Assembly: GCF_018362975.1 (NCBI RefSeq)
Contig: NZ_CP074371.1
Span: forward strand, 4,340,001 to 4,404,000
Length of the DNA: 64,000 bases
Origin: Nocardia tengchongensis
GTDB lineage: Bacteria > Actinomycetota > Actinomycetes > Mycobacteriales > Mycobacteriaceae
Direction: 5' to 3'
In this document: positions 35,072-45,601 of the stretch, piece by piece
Layout of the letters: the number at the start of each line of letters is the position of its first letter
How positions within the stretch are numbered: the first letter of the stretch is position 1
Notes under the pieces: generated by a model
Database searches by the model: none
Seen by the model: the letters and a program-made list of their open reading frames with translations, nothing else
What the model was told of the DNA's origin: nothing
Translations under genes and position numbers: made by a program

Positions 35072-37024
35072 ATGAGTAGTACCCCGACCGCGGCACCTCC
35101 GGCCGCGGAATTCCCCCCGCCGACGCTGGTCACCGGACTCTGGCAGCGCAAGCTGCCGCACTACCCCGAAACCCCCGCCCGCTCCTGGTATCTCTTCCTC
35201 GTCGTGACGGTGTCCGTCGCGCTGTACTACCAGCTGTTCGTGTCCGGAGCCGTCGGCAACCAGCTGATCGCCGACTTCCACCTGACCTTCCGATACTTCG
35301 TCGGAATCTTCATCATCGGCGCGGCCTTCGGCGCCGTTGCCTCGGTCGTGACCGGGGTGCTGGACCGGTGGGGGCGCGCCAATATCGTCGCCTACGGCAC
35401 CGTGCTCACCTCGCTGCTCACGCTCTTCGCGCAACCGCAGTGCACGAACAAGGAATCGTTCCTGGCCGTCTACTGCATCATCAGCATCGTCGAGGGCGCG
35501 GTGCTGGTGGCCACGCCGGCGCTGGTGCGTGACTTCTCACCTCAGCTGGATCGTGCCTCCGCGATGGGTTTCTGGACCCTGGGGCCGGTACTGGGCGCAC
35601 TGGTCACCACCGAGATCTCCACGCACACCCTCGACGCGCACCCGGACTGGCAGTACCACTACCGTCTGGCCGGGGTCATCTGCTTGGCGATCTCCCTGAT
35701 CGGCCTGGTCGGGCTGCGCGAGCTGAGCCCCCGGCTACGGGACCAGATCATGGTGTCGCTGCGGGACAAGGCGCTGATCGAGGCGCGGGCGCGCGGACTG
35801 GATGTCGATGCGCTGGAGCGCAATCAGTGGAAACAGATGATGCACCTCGACGTCGTCGGCTCGGCGCTGGGCATCTCGATCTTCCTGGCGTTCTTCTACA
35901 CCATCGTCTCGTTCCTGCCGGTCTACATGGCCACCAACTTCGGGTTCACCGCCGCCCAGGCCAACGCCCTGGGTAACTGGTACTGGATCGCGACCGCCTT
36001 CGCCCTGGTGACGACCGGCATCGTGTCGGACAAGATGAAGGTCCGCAAGCCGTTCATGATCTTCGGCGCGATCATCAGCATCATCGGCACCTTCGTCTTC
36101 CTCGGCTACACCGACAGACCCGGCACCGACTACTACACCTTCGCGGCCGTCATGAGCTTCACCGCGGTCGGCACCGGCATCGCCTACTCCACCTGGATGG
36201 CCAGTTTCACCGAGACCGTGGAGAAGCGGAATCCGGCGGCCACGGCGGTCGGGCTCGCGGTGTGGGGCGGCGTGCTGCGCACGGTGGTGACCTTCGTGCT
36301 GCTGGGCTTGCTGTTCGTGGTCACCGCGGCCGGCACGCTGGTGAACTACGGGCCGCGACTGCAAACCATCAACGCCAAGTACCACGACGAGATCACCACG
36401 ATCCAGACCGTGGGCGCGGATACGCTCACCGCCCTGGGCAAGGATCCGAACGACGTCTCGGCGCAGGTGGCGGCGCTGGTGAAGCTGACCGGTGACGCGC
36501 CCGCGGACATCAAGACCACCGTCGAGCTCAACGCCAAATATCCGCAGGAGCTGGCCACCCTTCAGGCCATCGACCAGAAGGTCCTGATCAAACTGCTGAC
36601 CAACCCCGCCGACACCGCGGCGCAGGCAACCGCAGTCGGCCAGGTGGCCCAGAAGTTCTCCATCCCACCGGATCAGGCCGTCGCGCGGATCGCCGCCGCT
36701 GGGAAGGTGCCCGTCGACCAGTTGGCCGTCGCCTCCCAGACCGGCCCGGCCCTGACCGCCGCGAGCGCCAAACTCGAGGCCGTGAGCGCGATCCCGGCCG
36801 ACGACCTGGCCTACCTGTCCGACCACGGCAAGGAAGTCCAGCAGGCCCAGGCCGATTCACCCAAGCAGTGGAAGCGCTGGTGGTGGATCTGCCTGATCGC
36901 CCAGATCTGCTTCATTCCGTTCGTGTTCATCATGGCCGGACACTGGAGCCCGAAGAAGGCCGCCGAGGAGGCCGCCGAACACGACGCGGCCGTCCAGCGC
37001 GAACTGGCGAGCCTGTCGCAGTAG
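35072..37024 (+). CDS. MFS transporter with a large soluble loop before its last helix
   Basis: The 650-residue protein shows an MFS core: helix 1 near residues 30-55, LDRWGRAN in loop 2-3, and a second half with GIVSDKMKVRKPFMI. Between the last two helices lies a hydrophilic, helical Ala/Asp/Gln-rich segment of about 175 residues (roughly 424-598) with no family I recognise, followed by the final helix (WWWICLIAQICFIPFVFIMAG). Usual MFS carriers are 400-500 residues. By helix count the insert should be outside the membrane. The substrate is unknown. A CRP-like palindrome lies upstream. Confidence 0.88.
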   Translation: MSSTPTAAPPAAEFPPPTLVTGLWQRKLPHYPETPARSWYLFLVVTVSVALYYQLFVSGAVGNQLIADFHLTFRYFVGIFIIGAAFGAVASVVTGVLDRWGRANIVAYGTVLTSLLTLFAQPQCTNKESFLAVYCIISIVEGAVLVATPALVRDFSPQLDRASAMGFWTLGPVLGALVTTEISTHTLDAHPDWQYHYRLAGVICLAISLIGLVGLRELSPRLRDQIMVSLRDKALIEARARGLDVDALERNQWKQMMHLDVVGSALGISIFLAFFYTIVSFLPVYMATNFGFTAAQANALGNWYWIATAFALVTTGIVSDKMKVRKPFMIFGAIISIIGTFVFLGYTDRPGTDYYTFAAVMSFTAVGTGIAYSTWMASFTETVEKRNPAATAVGLAVWGGVLRTVVTFVLLGLLFVVTAAGTLVNYGPRLQTINAKYHDEITTIQTVGADTLTALGKDPNDVSAQVAALVKLTGDAPADIKTTVELNAKYPQELATLQAIDQKVLIKLLTNPADTAAQATAVGQVAQKFSIPPDQAVARIAAAGKVPVDQLAVASQTGPALTAASAKLEAVSAIPADDLAYLSDHGKEVQQAQADSPKQWKRWWWICLIAQICFIPFVFIMAGHWSPKKAAEEAAEHDAAVQRELASLSQ

Positions 37025-37031
37025 CCGGTCC

Positions 37032-38885
37032 TCAGCCGGGGAGCATCGAGGTGTCGCGCACTGCTCCCCGGTCGGCCGAGGTGGCCAGCAGCGCATAGGT
37101 TTTGAGTGCGGGCGACACCGTCCGGTCGCGGTGGCGCGGCCGGTAGCCGCCGCCCGCCTCCAATGCGGCTCGGCGCGTGGCCAATTCGGCGTCGTCCACG
37201 TGCACGGTGAGGCTTCGGGTTGGGATGTCGATGGTGATCGAGTCGCCGTCCGCGACCAGCGCCAGCGGGCCGCCCGCCGCGGCCTCGGGGGAGATGTGGC
37301 CCACCGAACAGCCCGAGGAGCCGCCCGAGAAGCGGCCGTCGGTGATCAGCGCGCACTCCCCGGCCAAGCCCAGGCCCTTCAGATACGAAGTCGGATACAG
37401 CATTTCCTGCATGCCCGGCCCACCGCGCGGACCCTCGTAGCGGATGACGAGCACATCGCCGGCTTTGATCCGGCGCGAGAGGATCGCCTCGACGGCGTCC
37501 TCCTGCGACTCCAGCACCACGGCCGGGCCGGTGAAGGAGTGCATGTGCGCGGGCACGCCCGCGGACTTCACCACCGCGCCGCCGGGAGACAGGTTGCCGC
37601 GCAACACTGCCAGCCCGCCGTCGCTCGAATGGGCGTGGGCCGCGTCGTGGATGCAGCCGTCGGCGGCATCCAGGTCCAGGGAGTGCCAGCGCTCGGACTG
37701 GGAGAAGGCGCTCGCCGATCGCTTCCCGCCGGGCGCGGCGTGGAACAGGTCCAGTGCGGCGGGTGAGGGGCGGCCGCCGCGCACATCCCAGTCCGCCAGC
37801 CACGCGCCGAGCGAATCCGCGTGCACCGCATGCACGTCGCGGTGCAGCAGTCCCGCTCGATCCAGCTCGCCCAGCAGCGCGGGGATGCCGCCCGCCCGGT
37901 GCACGTCCTCGATCAGATAGTCGCCGTTGGGCGCGACCTTGCACAGGCAGGGCACCTGCAACGACATCTTCTCGATATCGGTGAGCGTGTAGTCGAGCCC
38001 GGCTTCGTGCGCGGCGGCCAGCAGATGCAGCACCGTGTTGGTGGAGCCGCCCATGGCCAGATCCAGGGCCATCGCATTGTCGAAGGCGTTGCGGGAGGCG
38101 ATGTTCCGGGGCAGCACGGTGTCGTCGTCGGCGTCGTAGTAGCGCCGGGTGAGGTCCATCACCGTGCGGCCCGCGGCCCGGTACAGGTCGGCGCGCGCGG
38201 TGTGGGTGGCCAGCGTGGTGCCGTTGCCGGGCAGTGCGAGGCCCAGCGCCTCGGTGAGGCAGTTCATCGAGTTGGCGGTGAACATGCCCGCGCACGATCC
38301 GCAGGTGGGGCAGGCGTTCTCCTCGATGCGCTCCAGGTCGGCGTCGGAGACGTCGGGGGAGACGGCCTCGGCCATGGTGACGATCAGATCCAGGCGGCTG
38401 CGGATGGTGCCGTCGACCAGCACCGCGGTGCCGCCCTCCATCGGGCCGCCGGAGACGAACACGGTCGGGATGTTCAGCCGCAGGGCGGCCATGAGCATGC
38501 CGGGGGTGATCTTGTCGCAGTTGGAGATGCACACCAGCGCGTCGGCGCAGTGCGCGTTGACCATGTACTCGATCGAATCCGCGATCAGGTCCCGCGAGGG
38601 CAGTGAATACAGCATTCCGCTGTGCCCCATGGCGATTCCGTCGTCGACGGCGATGGTGTTGAACTCGCGCGCGATGCCGCCCGCCTCCCGCACCGCCTCG
38701 GACACCATGCGGCCGACCGGCTGGAGGTGGGTGTGGCCGGGCACGAACTCGGTGAAGCTATTGGCGATCGCGACGACCGGCTTGCGGCCGATATCGGCCG
38801 AGGGAACGCCGCTGGCCCGCATGAGGGCGCGGGCCCCGGCCATGTTCCGTCCGTGCGTGACCGTGCGGGAGCGCAACTCGGGCAC
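37032..38885 (-). CDS. ilvD: Dihydroxy-acid dehydratase
   Basis: The 617-residue product is a full-length IlvD, the iron-sulfur dehydratase of branched-chain amino acid synthesis. Key segments are [32 protein letters not shown] with cluster cysteines, and the C-terminal [24 protein letters not shown] 38885 has AGGAGG eight bases upstream. The gene diverges from a TetR gene across a promoter with three CAACC-N4-GGTTG sites, an unusual control for a biosynthetic enzyme. A sugar-acid dehydratase of the same family is a less likely reading. Confidence 0.92.
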   Translation of the reverse strand: MPELRSRTVTHGRNMAGARALMRASGVPSADIGRKPVVAIANSFTEFVPGHTHLQPVGRMVSEAVREAGGIAREFNTIAVDDGIAMGHSGMLYSLPSRDLIADSIEYMVNAHCADALVCISNCDKITPGMLMAALRLNIPTVFVSGGPMEGGTAVLVDGTIRSRLDLIVTMAEAVSPDVSDADLERIEENACPTCGSCAGMFTANSMNCLTEALGLALPGNGTTLATHTARADLYRAAGRTVMDLTRRYYDADDDTVLPRNIASRNAFDNAMALDLAMGGSTNTVLHLLAAAHEAGLDYTLTDIEKMSLQVPCLCKVAPNGDYLIEDVHRAGGIPALLGELDRAGLLHRDVHAVHADSLGAWLADWDVRGGRPSPAALDLFHAAPGGKRSASAFSQSERWHSLDLDAADGCIHDAAHAHSSDGGLAVLRGNLSPGGAVVKSAGVPAHMHSFTGPAVVLESQEDAVEAILSRRIKAGDVLVIRYEGPRGGPGMQEMLYPTSYLKGLGLAGECALITDGRFSGGSSGCSVGHISPEAAAGGPLALVADGDSITIDIPTRSLTVHVDDAELATRRAALEAGGGYRPRHRDRTVSPALKTYALLATSADRGAVRDTSMLPG

Positions 38886-38908
38886 GACGCTCACCTCCTC
38901 CTGAATCT

Positions 38909-38979
38909 GCAACCAGATGGTTGCAACCGTGTGGTTGGAGTTTGCCACGACTGCGAGCCCAACCGCAACCATGCGGTTG
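38909..38979. promoter_or_regulatory. Cluster of three CAACC-N4-GGTTG operators
   Basis: The motif CAACC-N4-GGTTG occurs three times, at 38910-38923, 38924-38937 and 38966-38979, the first flanked by G and C to give 6-bp arms. A larger 9-bp dyad (CCAACCGCA / TGCGGTTGG, 38959-38980) overlaps the third, and a further GGTTGG half-site follows at 38985. They fill the ilvD/TetR divergent promoter and probably bind the TetR product. Confidence 0.7.
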
Positions 38980-38990
38980 GAAATGGTTGG

Positions 38991-39587
38991 ATGGACCACA
39001 TGGCGTGGGACACCGAGAGAACCAGACGACTGCTGCTCGAGGCGGCGGTGCTCGAGTTCGCCGAACGCGGACCCGACGGCGCCCGGGTGAACGCCATCGC
39101 GACCCGCGCCGGCATCAACAAGGAACGCATCTACCAGTACTTCGGCGACAAACGCGGCCTGTTCGAGGCGGTGCTCACCGACCAGCTCGAACAACTCGCC
39201 GCCGCCAGCCCGCTGACCGCCGACACCGCCGGCGACCTGGCCGAATACGCCGGCCACGTCTTCGACTTCCATCGCACCCACCCGAAGTTCCTGCGCCTCA
39301 TGTACTGGGAGGGCCTGCAACCGCAGGAGGGCCGCCTGCCCGCCGAATCAGCCCGCGCATCGCACTACGCGGACAAGGTGGCCGCCCTGGCCGCCGCCCA
39401 GCAGGCCGGCACCCTCCCCGACGAGGTCGCCCCCGGCTACCTCCTCTACGCGGTCGCCGCCCTGGCGGCGTGGTGGTTCGCGGCCCCGCAGGTGGTCCGC
39501 ATGATCCTCGGCCCCGACACCGACGACCCGGACGCCCTGCGGGCCGCCCTGGTCAGCCTGGTGCGACGCCTGGAAGTGCGGGACTAG
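38991..39587 (+). CDS. TetR-family regulator divergent from ilvD
   Basis: The 198-residue product has a TetR helix-turn-helix ([28 protein letters not shown]) and an effector domain of the TetR_C_17-like type ([20 protein letters not shown]). ATG 38991 is used; ATG 39000 is an alternative that would clear the last operator half-site better. It probably controls itself and ilvD through the three operators upstream. Its last four bases overlap the convergent hydrolase gene. Confidence 0.9.
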   Translation: MDHMAWDTERTRRLLLEAAVLEFAERGPDGARVNAIATRAGINKERIYQYFGDKRGLFEAVLTDQLEQLAAASPLTADTAGDLAEYAGHVFDFHRTHPKFLRLMYWEGLQPQEGRLPAESARASHYADKVAALAAAQQAGTLPDEVAPGYLLYAVAALAAWWFAAPQVVRMILGPDTDDPDALRAALVSLVRRLEVRD

Positions 39588-40462
39588 CGCCGCACCAATT
39601 CGCGGATGGCTCCGGTGATTTCGCCGGGGGACTCCTCGGCCATGAAATGACCGCAGCCGACGGTCCGATGATCCAGATCCGGTGCCCACGCGCTCCACAA
39701 TGCGGCGGCGTCGAAGCCGAGGAACGCACCCCAATCCTGTTGCAGCACGGTCACCGGCATGCCGAGCGTGTTGCCCGCCGCCCGGTCCGCGCGATCGTGT
39801 TCGAGGTCGATGGTCGCCGACGCGCGATAGTCGGCCACGATCGACGCGACGGCCGCGCGGCTCGCGGCGAGGTACTCGGCGCGGATCTCGGCGGGGATGG
39901 CCGCCGGGTCCCGGGTCCAGATGTCGAGGAAGTGGCCGAAGAACACGTCCGGGCTCGCTCCGATCAGCTGCTCGGGCAGGTCGGCGGGCTGGGCCATCAA
40001 ATACAGGTGGAAGCCGGTGGCGGCGGTGACGCCGTGCATGACCTCCCACATATCGAGGGTCGGCAGCACGTCCAGCGACGCCAGGTGGGTGACCCGCTCC
40101 GGATGGTCGAGGGCGGTGCGGATGGCGACCAGCGCGCCCCGATCGTGGCCCGCCAGCGCGAACCGCTCGTGGCCGAGAGCCTGTGCCAGGGCGACGATAT
40201 CGTCGCCCATGACGCGCTTGGCGTACGCGGCGCCGGTGGGGTCGGCGGGCTTGTCGCTGTCGCCGTAGCCGCGCAGATCCGGGCAGATGACGGTGTGGTC
40301 GGCGGCCAGTTCGACGGCCACGTGCCGCCACACGAGATGGGTCTGCGGGAAGCCGTGCAGCAGCATGATCGGGCGGCCGTTTCCGGCGACAGCGGTGTTC
40401 AGGGTGACCCCGTCGGCGACCTCGACGCGGTGATAGTCGAAACCGGGGATGCGCGAGCCCAT
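39584..40462 (-). CDS. Haloacetate-dehalogenase-like alpha/beta hydrolase
   Basis: The 292-residue alpha/beta hydrolase has the motif set of fluoro/haloacetate dehalogenases: LLHGFPQTHLVWRHVA, the PDLRGYGDSDKP oxyanion region, nucleophile Asp in GHDRGA, and a C-terminal His in GCGHFMAEE. An Asp nucleophile separates it from serine esterases; epoxide hydrolases share the arrangement. The natural substrate is unknown. It stands alone between two plus-strand genes. Confidence 0.87.
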   Translation of the reverse strand: MGSRIPGFDYHRVEVADGVTLNTAVAGNGRPIMLLHGFPQTHLVWRHVAVELAADHTVICPDLRGYGDSDKPADPTGAAYAKRVMGDDIVALAQALGHERFALAGHDRGALVAIRTALDHPERVTHLASLDVLPTLDMWEVMHGVTAATGFHLYLMAQPADLPEQLIGASPDVFFGHFLDIWTRDPAAIPAEIRAEYLAASRAAVASIVADYRASATIDLEHDRADRAAGNTLGMPVTVLQQDWGAFLGFDAAALWSAWAPDLDHRTVGCGHFMAEESPGEITGAIRELVRR

Positions 40463-40557
40463 GGTGTTCCTTTCGGCGAACTTCTCGGTACGAAACGAGC
40501 CTGGCCCGGAGCGCTCAGCAATCGGTCAGCGCCGACTCAGCGATAGAGTCGGCGGAC

Positions 40558-43500
40558 GTGGTGACCTTCGGAGTGCTCGGCCCGCTGCGCGCCGAGAACG
40601 AGCGTGGCTCGCTGGCTCTCAAGGGCCCGCGCCACCGGGCGCTGCTGGCTCGGTTGCTGGTGGCGCGCGGCCGGGTGGTGCCACTCTCGCGGATCATCGA
40701 CGACCTCTGGGAGCAGCCACCCCGCGACCCGGCCGGAGCTATTCAGACGTTCGTCTCGGACCTGCGCCGCGTTCTCGAACCCGGCCGGGCGCCCCGGCAA
40801 CCGGCCACCATCCTGGTCACCGCCGCACCCGGTTACGCGCTGTACGCCGACCCCGAGCAGCTGGACTCGGGCCGATTCGCCGCGTTGGTCTCGTCCGCGA
40901 ACAACCGTCACGCCGGCGACCCGGCCGCGGCGATGGCCGATCTCGATGCCGCACTGGCGCTCTGGCGCGGCCCGGCCTATGCGGAATTCGCTCAGGAGTC
41001 CTGGTCCCGTGCCGAAATCACCCGTCTCGACGAATTGCGCTCGCACGCGGTCGAGCAGCGTGCCCGCGTCCTGACCGATCTCGGCCGGCACGCCGAGGCG
41101 CTGGCGGCTCTGGAACCGCACCTCCAGGACCACCCACTGCGCGAACCAGCCTGGCACACAATGGCTTTGGCCCGCTACCGCGCCGGACGCCAAGCCGATG
41201 CCCTGGCCGCACTGCGTCGGATCAGCGGAGACCTCCGCGCGAACCTGGGCGTCGACCCGGGGCCGGATCTGCGTCAGCTCGAATCCGACATCCTGACTCA
41301 GGCAGCGCATTTGGCAGCTCCGCTGCCCACCTCCGGTCGATCACCCGACCCGGCGGCAGGCGGGACCATGCCCTCGCCCGAGCAAACCGGGTCCGTGGAC
41401 AGAGGCGGCGGAAGGCCGGGCGCTCGGAAGGTCTTCGTCGGCCGTGCCGGTGAATCGGCGCGGCTACGAGCCGTAGCCGCGCGAGTAGCCGGGACCGGCG
41501 CGGCTGGACTGGCGTTGGTCTCCGGAATCGAAGGGGCCGGGAAAACCGCACTGATCGAAGAGCTTTCAGCGGATCTCGTAGCGCGAGGATGGGTGGTCGC
41601 CTGGGGAACCAGCCCGCCGGAAAGCAGCGCACCGCTCAACTGGCCGTGGACGCGGATCACCGCTGCGCTGACCGCGGCACGCGGGATCGTGCCCGTGGAC
41701 GACGTGGGCGGACGGGATGGGGAAGGCGTCGGCGATGGCCGGGCACAGCGGAGGGATGCCGATGAGGCTGTCGGCCGGTTCCTCGCACAGCGCGCGGCCG
41801 TCGACTACCTGGGGCGGGTGGCCGCCGCCGGACCCGTGCTGGTGGTCTTCGACGATCTGCACTGGGCGGGCGAGGAGACCTTGGAACTGCTGACCGCCTT
41901 GGCGACCGCGCCGGCCGCAGGGCCGGTGCTGTTGGTCGGCGCGTATCGCGGCACCGATGTGACCGCGGGGCTGGCGGCGGCGCTGGCTCGGATGGCGCGG
42001 GTGGAGCCGGTGCGGATTCAGCTGGGCGGGTTGGGAGCCGACGACACCGGCGCGCTGGTGCGTGAGGTCGCCGGGCCGGGGATCGGGGCGGCTGCGGTAC
42101 GGCGGATTCATGATCGGGGACAGGGGAATCCGTTCTACACCCGGGAGCTGGCGCGACTCTGGTTCGAGGAGGGAGACACGGCGCTGGAGTCGGTGCCGGC
42201 GGGCGTGCGGGATGTTGTTCGGCATCGGCTGGAGCGGCTGGACGAGGCGCAGCGGATGGTGCTGCAACTGGCCGCGGTGATCGGGCCGGAGGTCGACGTC
42301 GAGCTGCTGGTGGAGCTGGTCGGGGATGAGTACCGTGCGAACTCGGCGGTGGCCGCGGCGCTGCGGGCCGGATTCCTGGACGAATCCGGCGCGGCGGGTG
42401 TGGCTTTCGCGCACACCCTGGTCCGCGATGTCGTCTACCGCGATATCCCGGCGCCGCGTCGATCGGCTTGGCACGCACACGTCGGCACCCTGTTGGAAGC
42501 CACTGGAACCGCCGATTCCGCAGTGTTGGCACACCATTTCGCCCGCGCCGCCACCCGGGCGACGGCGCCGCGAGCCGGAAAGTACTCGCGCGCCGCCGCG
42601 GTCGCCGCCGAGCGGCTGTTCGCGCCGCACGAAGCCGCGCGGCTGTGGGCCGACGCCGCGGCCGCCTACCAGCGTGCCGGTGATATCCGGGCCGGGCTCG
42701 AGGCGACCATGGGTTCGGTCCGCGCGCTGGCGGTGACCGGACGCCTCGCGGCGGCCGGAACCCTCCGTGCCCAGTCGATTCGGACCGCCGAGCAGCTTGC
42801 CGACCCCGAACTCGCCGCCCGCGTGATCGTCGCCTTCGACGTCCCCGCCGTATGGACCGACACCGACGACCCGGAGCTGGCACGCGCCGTCGTGGCCGCC
42901 GCCGAACGTGCCCTGCGCGCCCTCCCCGTCGAGGACTCGGAGCTGCGCTGCCGTCTGCTCACCACGATCGCCTTGGAATTGCGTGCCACCGCCACCGGCA
43001 CCGGTCGGGCTGCGGCCGAGGAGGCGGAAGCGATTGCCGCGCAGCTGAACAACCCGGCCCTGCAGGCCCTGACCATCAATGCCCGCTTCATGCAAACCTT
43101 CGATCGCGCGGGCCTGGCCCCCGAACGTGCAGCTCTCGGCGCACGACTGATAGCCCTGTCCCAGGCGCACGATCTGGTGACCTTCGAAGTCCTCGGCCAC
43201 CTGATCAGCATCCAAGCCCTCAGTGCCACAGCGGACTTCGACACCGCGGACGTCCACGTTCGAGCTGTCGACGCCCTCGCCGACCGTTACGGCCTACCCC
43301 TCGTCCCCTTCTTCACCCACTGGTACGCAGCGATGCGCACCTCACTCTCGGCCCCGTTCGACGAAGCCGATGCCGCGTACCGATCGGCCGCCACCGCGCA
43401 CCCGGGCACGGCGATGCCCGGGCTGCATACCGGTTTGCTGCCATTGGCCCTGCTCTGCCTGCGCCTGCGGCACGCCGAACCGCTCGCTGTCGATCCGCGC

Positions 43501-43800
43501 ACCGACTGGGGCGCACACGAACCATGGGTCCGTCCCGTCATCCTGCTCGATCAAGGCGATCCCGAAGCCGCTCGCTCGGCCCTGCTCGCCCTCCCGGACC
43601 CACCACCCGACCTGCTATTCGAACTCCGCCTGGCACTGCTGGCGCACGCCGCCCTCACGCTGAACGAACGCCGACTCCTGGACCGCCTGCGGGAGCGACT
43701 GTCGCCCGCCGCAGCCGAACTAGCGGGTGCGGGTACGGGCCTGCTGACCCTGGGCCCGGTGTCCGACTACCTGGCCCGGCTCCGCGACGCCCTGTCGTAG
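40558..43800 (+). CDS. AfsR/SARP-type regulator with BTAD, ATPase and TPR-like regions
   Basis: The 1080-residue product has an N-terminal winged-helix DNA-binding domain (FGVLGPLRAE, HRALLARLLV; residues 1-95), a bacterial transcriptional activator domain (about 95-245), then a STAND/AAA-type ATPase with Walker A SGIEGAGKTALIEE near residue 322 and a Walker B-like VLVVFDDLHWAG near residue 425. About 500 helical residues of TPR type follow. Such proteins activate secondary-metabolism genes, but no biosynthetic cluster is next to it. GTG 40558 starts directly before the conserved TFGVLGPL. The sirtuin gene converges and overlaps its end. Confidence 0.92.
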   Translation: MVTFGVLGPLRAENERGSLALKGPRHRALLARLLVARGRVVPLSRIIDDLWEQPPRDPAGAIQTFVSDLRRVLEPGRAPRQPATILVTAAPGYALYADPEQLDSGRFAALVSSANNRHAGDPAAAMADLDAALALWRGPAYAEFAQESWSRAEITRLDELRSHAVEQRARVLTDLGRHAEALAALEPHLQDHPLREPAWHTMALARYRAGRQADALAALRRISGDLRANLGVDPGPDLRQLESDILTQAAHLAAPLPTSGRSPDPAAGGTMPSPEQTGSVDRGGGRPGARKVFVGRAGESARLRAVAARVAGTGAAGLALVSGIEGAGKTALIEELSADLVARGWVVAWGTSPPESSAPLNWPWTRITAALTAARGIVPVDDVGGRDGEGVGDGRAQRRDADEAVGRFLAQRAAVDYLGRVAAAGPVLVVFDDLHWAGEETLELLTALATAPAAGPVLLVGAYRGTDVTAGLAAALARMARVEPVRIQLGGLGADDTGALVREVAGPGIGAAAVRRIHDRGQGNPFYTRELARLWFEEGDTALESVPAGVRDVVRHRLERLDEAQRMVLQLAAVIGPEVDVELLVELVGDEYRANSAVAAALRAGFLDESGAAGVAFAHTLVRDVVYRDIPAPRRSAWHAHVGTLLEATGTADSAVLAHHFARAATRATAPRAGKYSRAAAVAAERLFAPHEAARLWADAAAAYQRAGDIRAGLEATMGSVRALAVTGRLAAAGTLRAQSIRTAEQLADPELAARVIVAFDVPAVWTDTDDPELARAVVAAAERALRALPVEDSELRCRLLTTIALELRATATGTGRAAAEEAEAIAAQLNNPALQALTINARFMQTFDRAGLAPERAALGARLIALSQAHDLVTFEVLGHLISIQALSATADFDTADVHVRAVDALADRYGLPLVPFFTHWYAAMRTSLSAPFDEADAAYRSAATAHPGTAMPGLHTGLLPLALLCLRLRHAEPLAVDPRTDWGAHEPWVRPVILLDQGDPEAARSALLALPDPPPDLLFELRLALLAHAALTLNERRLLDRLRERLSPAAAELAGAGTGLLTLGPVSDYLARLRDALS

Positions 43801-44660
43801 CAGGTTGCTGTTCGTAACCTCGCCCGGTGTGAGGGCATCCGCGAGGGCGGTCAGCACGGGCGCGCAGCCGGTATCGAGGGTGAGGGCTGCGAGGTCGTGG
43901 GCGCGGGTGTGGCCGCGGTTGAGGATGATGACCGGGCGGCCGGATTTGGCGGTGTGGCGGGCGAAACGCAGGCCCGACATGACGGTCAGGGAGGAGCCGA
44001 CGACCAGGAGGGCGTCGGCGGCGTCGACCAGGTCGAAGGCGGCGGCGACGCGGGGTTTGGGGACGGACTCGCCGAAGTAGACGATGTCGGGTTTGAGGAG
44101 GCCGCCGCAGGAATCGCAGTCGACCATGCGGAAGGCGGCGGTGTCGGCGATGACCGCGTCGGCGTCGGGGGCGACCTCGAGGCCGTCGAGCGGAACCGAT
44201 TCGGCGAAGCCGGGATTGGCGGCTTCCAGGCGGTCGGCCAGGGCCATGCGGGAGGTGAGGGTTTCGCAGGTCAGGCAGCGGACGCGGGCGTAGACGCCAT
44301 GCAGGTCGATCACCCGGCGCTGGCCGGCCTTGGTGTGCAGCAGGTCCACGTTCTGGGTGAGCAGGCCGGTGACGATGCCCGCGCGTTCCAGGCGGGCCAG
44401 TGCGCGATGCGACGGATTCGGGCGGGCCGCGTCCATGCGCCGCCAGCCGATGTGATTGCGCGCCCAATAGCGTTGGCGGAACGCCGGATCGCCGACGAAC
44501 TGCTGATAGGTCATCGGTGTGCGGGGCGGGGCGCCGGGGCTGCGGTAGTCGGGGATGCCGCTGTCGGTGGAGATGCCCCGCCGGTGAGCACCACGACCCG
44601 GCGGCCGGCGACCAGGTTCAGCAGCCGATCGAGCTGCTGCGCGGAACCGGAATCGGGCAT
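43720..44660 (-). pseudogene. Sir2-family NAD-dependent deacylase, one-base frameshift
   Basis: From ATG 44660 the frame reads DSGSAQQLDRLLNLVAGRRVVVLTG and then breaks inside the GAGIS cofactor motif. Adding one base at 44575-44583 restores ISTDSGIPDYRSPGAP and the rest: LLTQNVDLLH with the His-bearing IDLHG, a Cys4 zinc site (CLTC, CDSCGG) and VVGSSLTVMSG. The corrected length would be 313 residues, close to class II/III sirtuins. The 941-base gene is one short of a codon multiple. An otherwise intact sequence argues for a missed base. Its 3' end overlaps the AfsR-type gene by 81 bases. Confidence 0.87.
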
Positions 44661-44785
44661 GCGGCCAGCCTACGACCCGGCCGCGACGTGCCGCCGGTCA
44701 CCTCATGTCACGCCCGCGGGGGCTACGGCGTCATCAAGGCAGGACGCCACCGCAGCGGCGGCGCGAGACGAAGGAGATGGTCATC

Positions 44786-45583
44786 ATGGCGAAGACGGTT
44801 CTGGTCACCGGCGGCACGGGCACCCTGGGCACCCTGGTCACTCCGCTGCTGCGGCAGGCCGGATTGCGGGTGCGGGTGCTCAGCCGCGCCGCCCGGGAGG
44901 CGACCGACGGCATCGAGTTCGTGGCCGGGGACCTGCAGACCGGCGCGGGCATCGCCGAGGCGGTGCGCGGCGTCGACACCGTGCTGCACCTGGCGGGCAC
45001 GAACAAGGGCGACGGCGAGAAGGCCCGCGTGCTGGTGGACGCGATCAATGCCGCCGGGCTGTTCCCGCACCTGGTCTACATCTCGGTGGTCGGCGCCGAG
45101 CGGGTCCCGGTGGAGAGCGCGATCGACCGGCAGGTGATGGCCTACATGGCCTCCAAGCGCGATGCCGAACTGGTAGTGGAGAATTCGGGCCTGCCGTGGA
45201 CCACGCTGCGCGCCACCCAATTCCACGACCTGCTGTTCACCATGGTGTCGGCGCTGGCGAAGATGCCGGTGGTGCCCGCCTTCGACTTCCGCTTCCAGCC
45301 CATCGAAACCGCCGAGGTGGCAGCACGCTTGGTGGAACTGGTGCAGGGTGAGCCCGCGGGGCTGGTCGAGGAGATCGGCGGCCCGCGCATCTACACCATG
45401 AAGGAACTCGAGCGCAGCTACCTGGAAGCCACCGGACGCCGCCGTCCCGTGTTCACCCTGAAGGCCCCGGGCAAGGCGGCCCGCGTGTACGCGGCGGGCG
45501 GCAACCTCACCCCCGACCACGCCGTGGGCGAGCGCACCTGGGAGGACTTCCTGGCCGCCAAGCTCGCCGCGGCGGCCGCGTGA
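44786..45583 (+). CDS. NmrA-like NAD(P)-binding protein
   Basis: The 265-residue product is an atypical short-chain dehydrogenase of the NmrA/SDR5 type: TGGTGTLGTLV nucleotide loop at residues 8-18, HLAGTNKG, a VYISVVG strand and DRQVMAYMASKRDAE with the position of the usual YxxxK. LRATQFHDLLF follows, as in NAD(P)H-sensing or quinone reductase-like proteins. AAGGAG lies nine bases before ATG 44786. Function is unknown. Confidence 0.88.
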   Translation: MAKTVLVTGGTGTLGTLVTPLLRQAGLRVRVLSRAAREATDGIEFVAGDLQTGAGIAEAVRGVDTVLHLAGTNKGDGEKARVLVDAINAAGLFPHLVYISVVGAERVPVESAIDRQVMAYMASKRDAELVVENSGLPWTTLRATQFHDLLFTMVSALAKMPVVPAFDFRFQPIETAEVAARLVELVQGEPAGLVEEIGGPRIYTMKELERSYLEATGRRRPVFTLKAPGKAARVYAAGGNLTPDHAVGERTWEDFLAAKLAAAAA

Positions 45584-45601
45584 GGAACGCGAAAACCGGT
45601 G

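Noticed and set aside
40558..43800. A secondary-metabolite cluster controlled by the AfsR-type regulator
   Set aside because: Neighbours are a dehalogenase-like hydrolase and a sirtuin; no biosynthetic core enzymes occur in the window.
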